A stretch of DNA of 21,328 nucleotides from JBOGJI01 sp050747865 (GCA_050747865.1 JBOGJI010000099.1:1-21328), one strand, 5' to 3'. Counted from the stretch's first letter, positions 1 through 8,354 are shown. Translations and numbers: made by a program. The notes: generated by a model from the letters alone, not told the origin.

Positions 1-136
1 CGACCCTCGTCTCGCACCAACCCTCCTCGACCTCGGCCGCTGGCTCGGCGAGCGGGGACGCTGCCCCACCAGCTCTCGCTGCCGGGCCGGCCGGACCCTC
101 CCCACGCCCTCCGGAGAGAATCAAACGTCCTATCCC

Positions 137-460
137 TTAGAGCGTGCGTCGCTTGCCCGCCGGCATGAGCGGAATCACGCGATCATCAAATACCGCGTTG
201 ATCTCGACCCTTCCGCCGAGAGCCTCTACATAGCTCGTCACGGTTGTCAGATATGGATTCTGGGATCGCTCGATCCGCGAGACGTTCTCCTGTGTCGTGC
301 GCATGAGCTCGGCGAGCTCGGTCTGGGTCGCGTCGAGGTCTCGGCGGAGACGGGCGAGGTGGAGGACGGTGCGCATAGCCTCGGTGTGGGCGTCGATGCG
401 CTCCGCCGCTCCTGGGCGGCTGCGGATCTTGTTCTCTAGCTCGGTGGTCTTCTTAGCCAT
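137..460 (-). CDS. HigA-type antitoxin, XRE-family helix-turn-helix protein
   Basis: A 107-residue protein that starts MAKK, as many HigA antitoxins paired with Gp49/HigB toxins do. Residues about 36-85 form an XRE/Cro-type helix-turn-helix with TQTELAELMRTTQENVSRIE, followed by the family-typical YLTTVTSYVEALGGRVEI segment. In intact modules such a protein neutralises the upstream-encoded mRNA-cleaving toxin and represses the shared promoter. Its start overlaps the 3' end of the toxin remnant by 25 bp and has no clear Shine-Dalgarno sequence, so translation is probably coupled to the remnant. The palindrome at 620-635 is its likely operator. Because the toxin is truncated, this now looks like an orphan antitoxin or repressor. 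The family call is confident; its present function is inferred. Confidence 0.85.
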   Translation of the reverse strand: MAKKTTELENKIRSRPGAAERIDAHTEAMRTVLHLARLRRDLDATQTELAELMRTTQENVSRIERSQNPYLTTVTSYVEALGGRVEINAVFDDRVIPLMPAGKRRTL

Positions 461-600
461 GACCGATCGGCCAAAGGCCGAGAAAGTCGCGGACCTTCCT
501 CACGCAGGAGTGGGAACATCGCTACGACCTTCTCCTGGATAGCCTCTTCGCAACCGAGGAGCCACTGCTCGAACTCCTCTGTGTGCTCCAGCTCCCACAA
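436..600 (-). pseudogene. Truncated HigB/Gp49-type toxin
   Basis: From a TTG start at 600 the frame gives 54 codons. The first 46 residues (LWELEHTEEFEQWLLGCEEA through GPRLSRPLADR) match the N-terminal half of RelE/HigB-like Gp49 toxins, which normally run to about 100-120 residues. In that family GPxLxRPxxD is followed by a segment like IKGSRHPNMKELR and then the RNase core. Here the frame instead runs directly into the antitoxin start region (SWLRRPPS) and stops. The C-terminal half is missing, consistent with an internal deletion joining the toxin to the antitoxin. An ATG at 622-624 would add eight residues, but it lies inside the promoter spacer and palindrome, so the TTG is preferred. 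The product is most likely inactive and may now serve mainly as a leader for antitoxin translation. Confidence 0.7.
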
Positions 601-608
601 ACCAGAGC

Positions 609-637
609 AATATAGCGCAGACATTCTAGAATGTCAA
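609..637 (-). promoter_or_regulatory. Sigma-70-type promoter of the HigBA remnant
   Basis: Read on the minus strand there is a perfect -35 (TTGACA, 632-637), a 17-bp spacer and a near-perfect -10 (TATATT, 609-614). Transcription would begin near position 602, almost at the TTG start at 600, so the mRNA would be leaderless or nearly so. This is the best housekeeping-type promoter in the window. It stands in an AT-richer patch of otherwise GC-rich DNA. Confidence 0.75.
620..635. promoter_or_regulatory. Perfect 16-bp palindromic operator
   Basis: GACATTCTAGAATGTC is identical to its reverse complement. It covers most of the spacer and overlaps the -35 box of the promoter. HigA-type antitoxins bind short inverted repeats in their own promoters, so this is the probable autorepression site for the antitoxin at 137-460. 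The palindrome is seen directly; the identity of its binder is inferred. Confidence 0.65.
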
Positions 638-683
638 GCTTCTGCACAGGCGCGAGCACGGCCCGCCGAGGTGTCGACGGGGC

Positions 684-824
684 CGGTTCCTCGAGCTGGA
701 CCATGAGGCACGTCTGGAACTCCTGCTCGCGGCGGACTCGCTGCACCTGGAGACGCTCCGGGCGATCGTCGAGGTTCAGCGTGGCCGCGCCGTCGCCTGG
801 GGGGCCGAGGAGTACCTCGCAGCC
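684..824 (+). other. Possible coding remnant, unidentified
   Basis: The plus-strand frame through RFLELDHEARLELLLAADSL and on to VAWGAEEYLAA reads for about 47 residues like a real helical protein, then degrades into Arg/Pro-rich sequence and stops at 942-944. No start codon or ribosome binding site is evident. It could be gene debris or chance. I do not recognise a family. The rest of 640-1055 shows nothing else convincing apart from the remnant at 868-1055. Confidence 0.2.
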
Positions 825-867
825 AGACCGCCGCGGCGAGAAAGCCCGCGGCGACGGCCAGGCCGAT

Positions 868-1055
868 CTATAGCCCGGGGCTGCTCAGGAATCTCGCTGG
901 CGTCAGGTGCATCAGCGGATCCTGCGCCAGGATGGCCGCGGTGAGCTCGGCAAACCAGCCGGTGACGACCGGGCGCTGTTCGCAGTCGGCGATATTGGCG
1001 CCGTTGACGGATTTCAAGCACGCCAGATGAGCCAGCCGTTTCAGAGTGGCCCGTC
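868..1055 (-). pseudogene. Possible 3' fragment of an unidentified gene
   Basis: The minus-strand frame ending with TAG at 868-870 reads LKRLAHLACLKSVNGANIAD, then a segment containing VVTGWFAELTAAILAQDPL, and ends LTPARFLSSPGL. The composition is protein-like rather than the Arg-rich pattern of shadow frames in this DNA. Its upstream continuation is only a shadow frame of the SLH repeats of giant 1. It may be the tail of a gene whose front was lost when the giant-1 3' end was placed here. No family is recognised. Confidence 0.25.
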
Positions 1056-1975
1056 CTAGGGCCCGTAGAGCGTCAGGCCGAAGGTCTTGCTGAGGAAGAC
1101 CGCCATCTGGTCGCGGCTCACCGGGTTGGCCGGGCAGTAGTTGCCGCCGCCGCAGCCGGCCGTGATCCCGCGCGCCACCAGGTCCTCGATCCAGTTGGCG
1201 AACAGCGACGGGCAGGGTACGTCGCCGAACACGCCCGTGCACGCCGGCGGCGCGTAGCCCGGGCCCTCCAGCGTCTTCAGCAGGAACACCGCCATCTGGT
1301 CGCGGCTCACCGAGCTGTTCGGACAGTAGTTGCCGCCGCCGCAGCCGGCCGTCACCCCGCGGCTCGCCAGATCCTCGATCCAGTCGGCGAACAGCGACGG
1401 GCAGGGCACGTCACCGAACACCCCCGTGCACGCCGGCGGCACGTAGGCGTCGCCTTCGAACGCCTTGAGCAGGAACACCGCCATCTGCGCCCGCGTGTTC
1501 GGAGCCGCCGGGCAGTATTGCCCCGCCGCGCACCCGCCCGTCACCCGCGCGTGCAGCAGCGTCTCGATCCATGAATAGAACAGGTTGGTCTCCGGCACGT
1601 CCGTGAAGCTCGCGCCCACGTGCAGTGTCCACGGCTGCATGGTCCCGTCCGACAGCTCCTCGTCGAGAACGGCATCCCAGTGCGTCGCCGGGCGCTCCGC
1701 GGGATCGCTCACTCCCAGCTCGTAACACGTCCCGGTGTCCAGGCAGCTCGCCGTCGCGCCGCCCGCCACCAGGCCGTAGTCCGCGGCGCCGGCGGCGATG
1801 GTGTAGTCCGCTCCCGCGGGGCCCGTGAAGCTGGTGGCCGCGCCGGTCAGGCTCGCTGACACGTCGCCCAAGTTCCGCCACGACGGCGCCACGTCCACGG
1901 TCTCGCCCGGCTCCAGCACGCCGTTGCCGTTAGAGGTGGAGCCGTCCGGATCCACCACCAGCGCCGCCGGTGCGA
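1056..1975 (-). repeat. C-terminal cassette copy 1 (EPGE domain plus three SLH-type repeats)
   Basis: About 920 bp encoding a domain with NGNGVLEPGETVDVAPSWRN, then three roughly 60-residue SLH-type units. Each unit has an F.DV motif, a W(I/L)E.L helix, an (I/V)TAGC..G.YCP turn and an R.QMAVFL.K helix. Copies 2 and 3 are at 11952-12885 and 16763-17687. DNA identity with copy 3 is visibly very high over the last two SLH units, although the proteins are unrelated upstream. The function is inferred to be surface attachment or sorting. Confidence 0.8.
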
Positions 1976-4900
1976 ACTCCACGGACGGGCCCTCCTCCAC
2001 CGCTAGGCTCAGCGGCACGGTGACCAGCGGGGTCGCGGGATCGTTGCTCGCCAGGCACAGGCTCGTCTCGTAGTCGCCCGGCTCGAGACCCGTGGCGTCG
2101 AACGTCACCCCCGCCACCTGGGACCCGCCGCCGGGCACCGAGCCGCTCAGCGGATCCACGCTCACCCATTCCGGCAGCGCGCAGTCTCCCGGCTCTCCCC
2201 CCGCGAGCTCAAACAGCTCGATGCGCCCGCCGGTGCCGAACTCGTTGGCGTGCATGGCCTTGGCGCCGCCCACGACCTGGCTTCCGTCAGGCGAAAGGTC
2301 CACGGCGAACGCGGAGCCGGGGAAATCGATCTCACCGATCAGCTCGACGCCGCGGTTGAACACCTGGATCTCGGGCCAGTCGTTGTTCTGGGTGCCCCAG
2401 GAAGCGAACGCCAAGACCGAGCCGTCATCGCTGGAGGCGGCGTCGACCGGAGTTCCCTGGTATTCGCCGCTGCCGGAGACGGGGAACGAGCCGAGCATCT
2501 CACGGCTCGCGACGTCGAACAGGAAGACCTCCCCTTGCAGCCAACCGGACGCGAAGTCGCCGCCGAAGGTGCCCACCGTGGAGCCGTCGCGGGAGACGAC
2601 CGAGGCCTGGCCGAACCATGTGTTCTGTCGGGTGAAGTGGATGACGCGTTGATAGGTTTCGCCATCGAGCTCGTACACGTCGAAGTCGAACCCGCCGACG
2701 ACGAAGACGCTGCCGTCACCGGAGATGCGGAAGTCGATGCTGTTGCCGCCCGAGCCGGGGGTCTGGAAGGCGACCTCGCCGGTCGCGGTGTCGACCAGGG
2801 TGGCCTGGGCGTCTTGCGACACCAGCGCGAGGGAGCCGTCGTCGGTCAGATCGACCGCCTGCATGCGCGAGGGATCGCTCCAGGTCGAGATGACGTCGCC
2901 GGTCGCGGCGTCCAGGACATAGAGCGTGGACTCCTCCTCCCCTCCTCCGACATCCCGGAATCCCGTCGCCGCGGCGGTCGAGCCGTCGCGTGAGAGGGCC
3001 ACATTGCGGAAGGTGGGCGCCGAGCCCACCAGGGTGGGAAACTCGAACGACCAGTCCGCGGTGCCGTCGCTCTGGGAAGTGAAGGCATGGACGCGGATGT
3101 TCTCGTCGCCGGTGAACAGGTCGCGCTCGACGAAGAGGGCGCGGTCCGCCCCCTTGGCGGCGGTCACCCCGACGAAGCCGTCCCCGTGCTGCGCGGGAAA
3201 CTCGAAATCGGGTATCCCGTTGTCCGCGATCAGGTAGGCGCTGAGATGGGAGCCGTTCAAGTTCCACGCGCCCCAGACGTCGCTGCCGTCGATGGCCACG
3301 CTCGCGGCGATGGAGACTTCACTGTCGACGCTCCACGCCGTCGTGCGGGACGCCAGCAAGCCGGCGATGACGCCGCGCCCGGCGACCGCCACCGAACCGG
3401 CGGCGTCGGAGACCGCGAGCACGCCGCCCCCGTTCCGCTTCATGACGGTTCGCGACCCCCGCCGTCCCTCCCGAGCTCCCACCGGGACCGCCGAGGTCCG
3501 GCGGACGACGGGCCGCGGCGCGCGCATGCCGGCGCCGCCCTCCTCGGTCACCTCCCACTGCAGGATCCCGCCGCCCAGATTCGAGATCGTCAGGTCGCGC
3601 GTCTCCGTGTCCCCGGGCGGCAGCGTCGACTCGATGCTGTCGGGATCCACGTCGATGACCGGATCTTCGCCGCCCTCGGTCACGGTCAAAGAGAGCGGGA
3701 CGGAGACCACCGGCCGCAGCGGATCGTTGCTGCCCAGGCACACCGTCGCCTCGTGCGTGCCCACCCCGAGCTCGCTCGCATCGAGCGTGACCGTCACCTC
3801 GCTACTTTCCTCCGGGGCGGTCGTGCCTGACGCGGGAAGGACGGATACCCATGGCACCTCAGTGGGCGGGACGCACGCGATCCCGGAAGCGATCGCCAGG
3901 GCGGTGTGCTGGCTCCCGTCGCCGAGCTGGCCCAGCGCGTTCGCCTCGCCGGTCACGGTGTCCACCGTATAGAGATTGCCGATCACGCTGCCGCCGTCCA
4001 CGCTCGAGAGGTAGAGCGTGCCCGTGGCATCGTCGAAGTCCAGCCCGATGGCCCCGGCCGCGTCGAAGCCGAGCGATCCGATCGGCGCCGCCTCGGCGGT
4101 CACCTTGTCGATCGCGAACAGCCTGTCGCCGATGACATCGACCCCGAACAGTCTGCCCATCGAGTCGACGGCGACCTGCACCAAAGCCACGCCTTGCGGA
4201 ACCCCGGGAAGCTCGCCGATCGTCGTCGCCACGATGTCGTGGCCCCTGTCGAGGCGCGCCAGGAAGAAGCGCGTCTCCGGCAGCGCCGCGAAGGTGTCCG
4301 TGCCGACGGCGAAGAGCGTCGCGGTGGTCGCATCCCAGGTCATGCCGCGCCAGAGCACGACCTCAGATGAGCCCAGCACGCGGCCCATATCCAACGTCGG
4401 CTCTCCGGTGCCGGTATCGATGGAGAAGAAGCGCTCGTTGACGATGTCGATGGCGAATTCGCGACCGAAGTCGCCGCCGATGAACGCCCCGGCGCGAGTC
4501 TCGGTCCCGAACAGAGAAGCGACCTCCTCGGTATCGCCGGGATCGGCGAGGTCGTTGAGGCGGTCGAAGCGAGGGCCAAAAGGTGGCGTGCTCGCCAACC
4601 GCTGGGCAAAAGCGCGCGTGGCGAAAGGATCGGGGTCGCCGCCCCTGCTCTCGGCACGCTCCCCGCGCACGGCTTTCAGTCCCGATACCGAGTCCCACGC
4701 GTCGCCGGTCGGATCCGTAGACTCTCCAGCGCCGTCGTGCGCAACGGTGGGAACCGCAGCGGCTGGGAAGTGCGACCTGCTGCTCAAGGGCGACGCGCCA
4801 ACCTGCCACGACAGATCGAGCTCGCCGGTATTGGCGATCGCCAACGGCGCCGAAGTCGAGCCTCCCTGCTCGACCGTCGCGTCCAGCGTCTCGGGGTTCA

Positions 4901-7900
4901 CCGCTATGGCCGGGGCACGAACATCGAGCGTCGCCGCCGCGGTCGCCGCCGCGTGGAAGTAGCCCATCGAGTGCCAGGTCAAGCCGGACTGGGGATCGAG
5001 CACGGGCTGGAAGGTCGAGTGGATGCGCCAGGGGCCGCCGAAGCCGGCGACGAACTGCTGGAAGCCCACCGCGGCGCGGCCGCCGCGATCCCATTCCGGG
5101 TGCTGCGGATTGTCGAAGGTGGTGTCCAGATACTGGAACGAGATGGCCTGCGTCGTCTCGTCGAGGATCACCTGGAAGGTGACGCCGCCCGGATCGCTCT
5201 GCCCGTCGTTGTAGTGGTTCTTGTCGTGCCACTGCACGATGAAGCGGCGGCCGGGCGCCTCCCCCACCACGGCGTGGTAGACGTTGCCGCCGGTGAACAG
5301 ATCGTCCCAGAACGGCGCGATCACCCCGGTCGAGCGCACCTGATCGGTGGGGATCGCGGGCGTCATGTGGTACCCGTCGCAGGGTCGGGACCAGTCGAAC
5401 AGCAGGAAACCGTTGTTGTTGACGCAGAGCTGATCGGAACTGGTGCCGAAGATCTCGAACCGGAACGGCATGATCAGGTTGGCGGAGCCGTCGTCGTCCA
5501 GGTCGAGCGCGGTGCCGGAGCCCGAGATGTCGACGAAGTCGAAGCCCTGCTGCACCGAGAAGTACCAGGGCAGCTCATCAGTGGCCTCCCAGCGCGCGTC
5601 GATGGTCTGCGACCGGGTCGCCGTCAACAGCCGATTGAACTGCAGAGCCTCCCCGGGAGCCAGCCTGGCTTCGGGGTCTATCGTCTGAGCGGTCGAGAAC
5701 GCGCACGCCCCGCGGCAGCCGATCCGGCTGAGGTTGTCGCGCAGCCAGTGGAAGTCGAGTGTGGCGTTGCCCGTGTTGGTGGCGGTATAGCAGACGTTGA
5801 CGCGATCGCCCGCATCCACCTCCAGGGTCGGCGTCGTGCCGCACTGCTCGGGGTCGCCATTGTCCACGGCCAGCGTCACCGCCAGATCGAGCCCGGCAGC
5901 CTCATTCCCGCAGCCCGTGAAGTCTTCGGGATCCAACCCGACCGCACCGCAGATCTGGAACAGGGACTGCGAATCGAAGCTGCCGGTCACCGGCTCGCCC
6001 TCCACCAGGCAGGTGGTGACGTCGGACCAGCCGGTGCAGCCGGTGTCCCAGCCGTCGCCGGGATTGCGCCAGTGCGCGTGCTCGCCCAGGATGAAGGGAG
6101 GCGGTAGCGGAGCCGGCGCTGCCGTCGCCCACCGCAGGAGACCGCCCCGGCGCTGCAGCGACAGCCAGTAGCGGCCCGCACCGAGCATACACGGCGTCGG
6201 CAGCGGGACGCGCAGTTGCAGGGTTCCGTGCTGGGTGGCGGCGATGCCCTCGTAGGCGCAGAGCGCGGGCTCGCCCGGCGCGCCGCCCGCGTCGGGGTAC
6301 ACGCGCACGTCCACCTGACCGGGATTGCTTGGCAGCCCGAACTGCGGCGTGCCGAAGACGACCTCCCCGATCGTCCAACCGTCGGCGTCGAACACCTCGA
6401 AGTCGTCGGCTCCCTCGGCGTCGAGGGGATGGGGCGGAGCGAGGAGCTGCACCGGCATGCCCACGGCGACCTGAGGCACGGTCGTGAGCTGGTTGAAGAG
6501 GATGGTCGGACCGTCGGCCGGCGTCACCGTGAGCTCGAGCGGTACCGTGACCATCGGGGTTACGGGGTCGTTGCTGATCAGGCACAGCGTCGCCGTGTGG
6601 GTGCCGGACGGCAGGCCCGAGGCGTCGAAGGTGACCGTCATCTCCTGGCTCTCGCCGCCCGGGATCGAGCCCCCGAACGGCTGCGCGTCCACCCAGCTCG
6701 GCGGGAAGCAGCCGTCGCCGCCGAAGAGGTCCCAGCTCAGGGTCCCTCCGCCCAGGTTGGAGATGGTGAGGAAGCGCTCCTCCGACTGACCCGACTCCAG
6801 GGTCACCTCGAGACTGTCCGGATCCACGCCGATGGTCGGATCCGAGCCGGTCGGGCAGAACGTGAGGACAAGCTCCGTGTTGAGCTGGCCGGGCAGCCCG
6901 GGAGTCCCGGCCCCGACCCGCGCCTGGGCGGCGTCGTTCAGGGCCGGCCAGGCGTCGATCGAGCCGTAGGTCCCGCCCTCGGGCGTGGGCTCGCCCTGGG
7001 CGGCGACGATCACCCGCTCGCCGTCCGCCCGGCTCAGGATCACGGCCTGGCGCATGCTGTCATCGGGAAACCGGCGATCGATCCACAGCGCCAGATTGCC
7101 CTGGTCGTCGAGCGCGCTCATGGGGTTGCGCGAAAACGCGAGCCCCCAGATCTGCGCGTCGCCGATCGGCTCGAAGAAGGCCGCGGCCCGGCGCCAGTCG
7201 CCGGGCGAGCCCGCGATCCAGGCGGAGTTGGGGCCCGCGGCCTCCTGGATGTCGGCGAAAAACGCGACCTGGCCGGCCTCGTTGAGCAGCGGCGCCTGGA
7301 AGTCGACGTAGGTCCCGCCGCCGGGGACCGGATCGCCCGCCCGGACCAACCACTCGTGCTCGAAGCTCGCGCTCAAGAAGAGGCCGCGCTCCGCCTCGCC
7401 TCCCGCGACCAGGCCGCGGAAGCTCACCTGCCCCTGGTCGTTGAATCCGGGCAGCGGCCCGCCCCAGATCGTCGTGCCGTCGGCATAGCCGAAGGACTCG
7501 GTCACCAGGGCGGTGAACGTCCCGCCGCCTGGCGCCGGGTCCCCCACCGCCACGTACGGCAAGGCGAAACTCCCCGCCCACAGGAAGACGGCGGGGGCGT
7601 CCGCGCCGGCGAGCCTGGCCACGAACACCACCATGCCGGCGTTGTTGAGGTTTCCGGAGCCGAGCTCCGAAATGATGCCGACGCCCGGAATCGGCTTGCC
7701 GATCGCGGCCACGAGCTGGATCGCATCGCTGGCGGCGCGGTAGAGGAAGAGACCGCGGGGAGTGTCCCCGGCGTGGATGTCGGCGATGAAGAGCACGTCG
7801 CCGAAGTCGTTGATGTCCGGCACCAGGTGGGTATCTGAGAAAAACCCGCTGAAGCTGCCTCCCACCGGCGAGGGATCGCCGCAGGCCGCGGTCTGGCCGC

Positions 7901-8354
7901 TGCCTCCCGGCCCGCCGCAGCCGAGGGCGACGATCTGGAGGCCCTCGGCATCGGCCGTGAAGATGCCCTGATTGCGCTCCGCGCCCTCGACCTGGGCGAA
8001 AAACGCGACCCGGCCCTGTTCGTTGAGGGTCGAGGAGCGGAAGAAGGAGAGCGGCGCGAGCGTCCCCTGCTCGCCGTCCGGCAGCGGCTGCCCGTGCCAG
8101 GCCACGCTCGCCGCGTCGCAGACCGGATCGCCCGCGCCCAGCAGAGGCGCGCCGGCGCCGGCCGGCGGGCCTAGCCGCTCCGCGCCGGGGAGCGCACGCT
8201 CGAGGACGCGCGGCTCGGCCCGGTTGTGGGCCAGGACGCGTGGCGGCGCCTGGGCCGCGGCGGAACCCGAGGCCGGCAGCAGCCCCAGAACCCCCCACGC
8301 CAGCAGGCCGACATACCATCGTGCAGCTTTCCCGGATCGAATACGCACTTTCAT
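1056..8354 (-). CDS. Giant secreted mosaic protein with C-terminal SLH cassette (giant 1)
   Basis: A 2432-residue exported protein with no visible enzyme active site, probably structural or adhesive. A Sec signal peptide ends near AQA (residue 36). Residues about 75-500 hold repeats built around GDPxPGGGTF/Y and LNDxGQVAFxA motifs (near 76, 159, 219, 271, 340 and 454), probably a propeller-like fold. Residues 508-611 are an Ig-like (BACON/ASH-type) domain. About 620-930 contain a putative anchor module and a conserved-repeat domain (TNTGNATLDFHWL). About 932-1110 are nidogen-like (NNGFLLFDW, FWDDL). Two further Ig-like domains (from about 1150 and about 1560) are each interrupted by a long propeller-like segment. 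About 2130-2432 are the EPGE domain and three SLH-type repeats ending FGLTLYGP. The ATG at 8354 is preceded by GGAAGGTGG. It diverges from the sigma/kinase operon. Confidence 0.85.
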   Translation of the reverse strand: MKVRIRSGKAARWYVGLLAWGVLGLLPASGSAAAQAPPRVLAHNRAEPRVLERALPGAERLGPPAGAGAPLLGAGDPVCDAASVAWHGQPLPDGEQGTLAPLSFFRSSTLNEQGRVAFFAQVEGAERNQGIFTADAEGLQIVALGCGGPGGSGQTAACGDPSPVGGSFSGFFSDTHLVPDINDFGDVLFIADIHAGDTPRGLFLYRAASDAIQLVAAIGKPIPGVGIISELGSGNLNNAGMVVFVARLAGADAPAVFLWAGSFALPYVAVGDPAPGGGTFTALVTESFGYADGTTIWGGPLPGFNDQGQVSFRGLVAGGEAERGLFLSASFEHEWLVRAGDPVPGGGTYVDFQAPLLNEAGQVAFFADIQEAAGPNSAWIAGSPGDWRRAAAFFEPIGDAQIWGLAFSRNPMSALDDQGNLALWIDRRFPDDSMRQAVILSRADGERVIVAAQGEPTPEGGTYGSIDAWPALNDAAQARVGAGTPGLPGQLNTELVLTFCPTGSDPTIGVDPDSLEVTLESGQSEERFLTISNLGGGTLSWDLFGGDGCFPPSWVDAQPFGGSIPGGESQEMTVTFDASGLPSGTHTATLCLISNDPVTPMVTVPLELTVTPADGPTILFNQLTTVPQVAVGMPVQLLAPPHPLDAEGADDFEVFDADGWTIGEVVFGTPQFGLPSNPGQVDVRVYPDAGGAPGEPALCAYEGIAATQHGTLQLRVPLPTPCMLGAGRYWLSLQRRGGLLRWATAAPAPLPPPFILGEHAHWRNPGDGWDTGCTGWSDVTTCLVEGEPVTGSFDSQSLFQICGAVGLDPEDFTGCGNEAAGLDLAVTLAVDNGDPEQCGTTPTLEVDAGDRVNVCYTATNTGNATLDFHWLRDNLSRIGCRGACAFSTAQTIDPEARLAPGEALQFNRLLTATRSQTIDARWEATDELPWYFSVQQGFDFVDISGSGTALDLDDDGSANLIMPFRFEIFGTSSDQLCVNNNGFLLFDWSRPCDGYHMTPAIPTDQVRSTGVIAPFWDDLFTGGNVYHAVVGEAPGRRFIVQWHDKNHYNDGQSDPGGVTFQVILDETTQAISFQYLDTTFDNPQHPEWDRGGRAAVGFQQFVAGFGGPWRIHSTFQPVLDPQSGLTWHSMGYFHAAATAAATLDVRAPAIAVNPETLDATVEQGGSTSAPLAIANTGELDLSWQVGASPLSSRSHFPAAAVPTVAHDGAGESTDPTGDAWDSVSGLKAVRGERAESRGGDPDPFATRAFAQRLASTPPFGPRFDRLNDLADPGDTEEVASLFGTETRAGAFIGGDFGREFAIDIVNERFFSIDTGTGEPTLDMGRVLGSSEVVLWRGMTWDATTATLFAVGTDTFAALPETRFFLARLDRGHDIVATTIGELPGVPQGVALVQVAVDSMGRLFGVDVIGDRLFAIDKVTAEAAPIGSLGFDAAGAIGLDFDDATGTLYLSSVDGGSVIGNLYTVDTVTGEANALGQLGDGSQHTALAIASGIACVPPTEVPWVSVLPASGTTAPEESSEVTVTLDASELGVGTHEATVCLGSNDPLRPVVSVPLSLTVTEGGEDPVIDVDPDSIESTLPPGDTETRDLTISNLGGGILQWEVTEEGGAGMRAPRPVVRRTSAVPVGAREGRRGSRTVMKRNGGGVLAVSDAAGSVAVAGRGVIAGLLASRTTAWSVDSEVSIAASVAIDGSDVWGAWNLNGSHLSAYLIADNGIPDFEFPAQHGDGFVGVTAAKGADRALFVERDLFTGDENIRVHAFTSQSDGTADWSFEFPTLVGSAPTFRNVALSRDGSTAAATGFRDVGGGEEESTLYVLDAATGDVISTWSDPSRMQAVDLTDDGSLALVSQDAQATLVDTATGEVAFQTPGSGGNSIDFRISGDGSVFVVGGFDFDVYELDGETYQRVIHFTRQNTWFGQASVVSRDGSTVGTFGGDFASGWLQGEVFLFDVASREMLGSFPVSGSGEYQGTPVDAASSDDGSVLAFASWGTQNNDWPEIQVFNRGVELIGEIDFPGSAFAVDLSPDGSQVVGGAKAMHANEFGTGGRIELFELAGGEPGDCALPEWVSVDPLSGSVPGGGSQVAGVTFDATGLEPGDYETSLCLASNDPATPLVTVPLSLAVEEGPSVEFAPAALVVDPDGSTSNGNGVLEPGETVDVAPSWRNLGDVSASLTGAATSFTGPAGADYTIAAGAADYGLVAGGATASCLDTGTCYELGVSDPAERPATHWDAVLDEELSDGTMQPWTLHVGASFTDVPETNLFYSWIETLLHARVTGGCAAGQYCPAAPNTRAQMAVFLLKAFEGDAYVPPACTGVFGDVPCPSLFADWIEDLASRGVTAGCGGGNYCPNSSVSRDQMAVFLLKTLEGPGYAPPACTGVFGDVPCPSLFANWIEDLVARGITAGCGGGNYCPANPVSRDQMAVFLSKTFGLTLYGP

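Noticed and set aside
2..438. An open plus-strand frame running from the window edge across the antitoxin
   Set aside because: It looks faintly coding in the first 60 bases (DPRLAPTLLDLGRWLGERG) but most of it is antisense to the well-supported HigA gene. I cannot support a gene in 1-136.
622..624. ATG as the start of the toxin remnant
   Set aside because: It lies inside the promoter spacer and palindrome. Family similarity begins at the TTG at 598-600, and the -10 box would fall inside the coding frame.
1056..1620. Direct repeats in the SLH region as a possible CRISPR array
   Set aside because: The spacing is about 180 bp and the repeats are in-frame protein repeats within a continuous coding sequence.
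6216..7838. A 540-codon open frame (and others at 4737-6107 and 12453-14639) on the plus strand inside giants 1 and 2
   Set aside because: Arg/Gly/Val-rich shadow frames with no recognisable features, entirely inside genes with clear repeats and domains.
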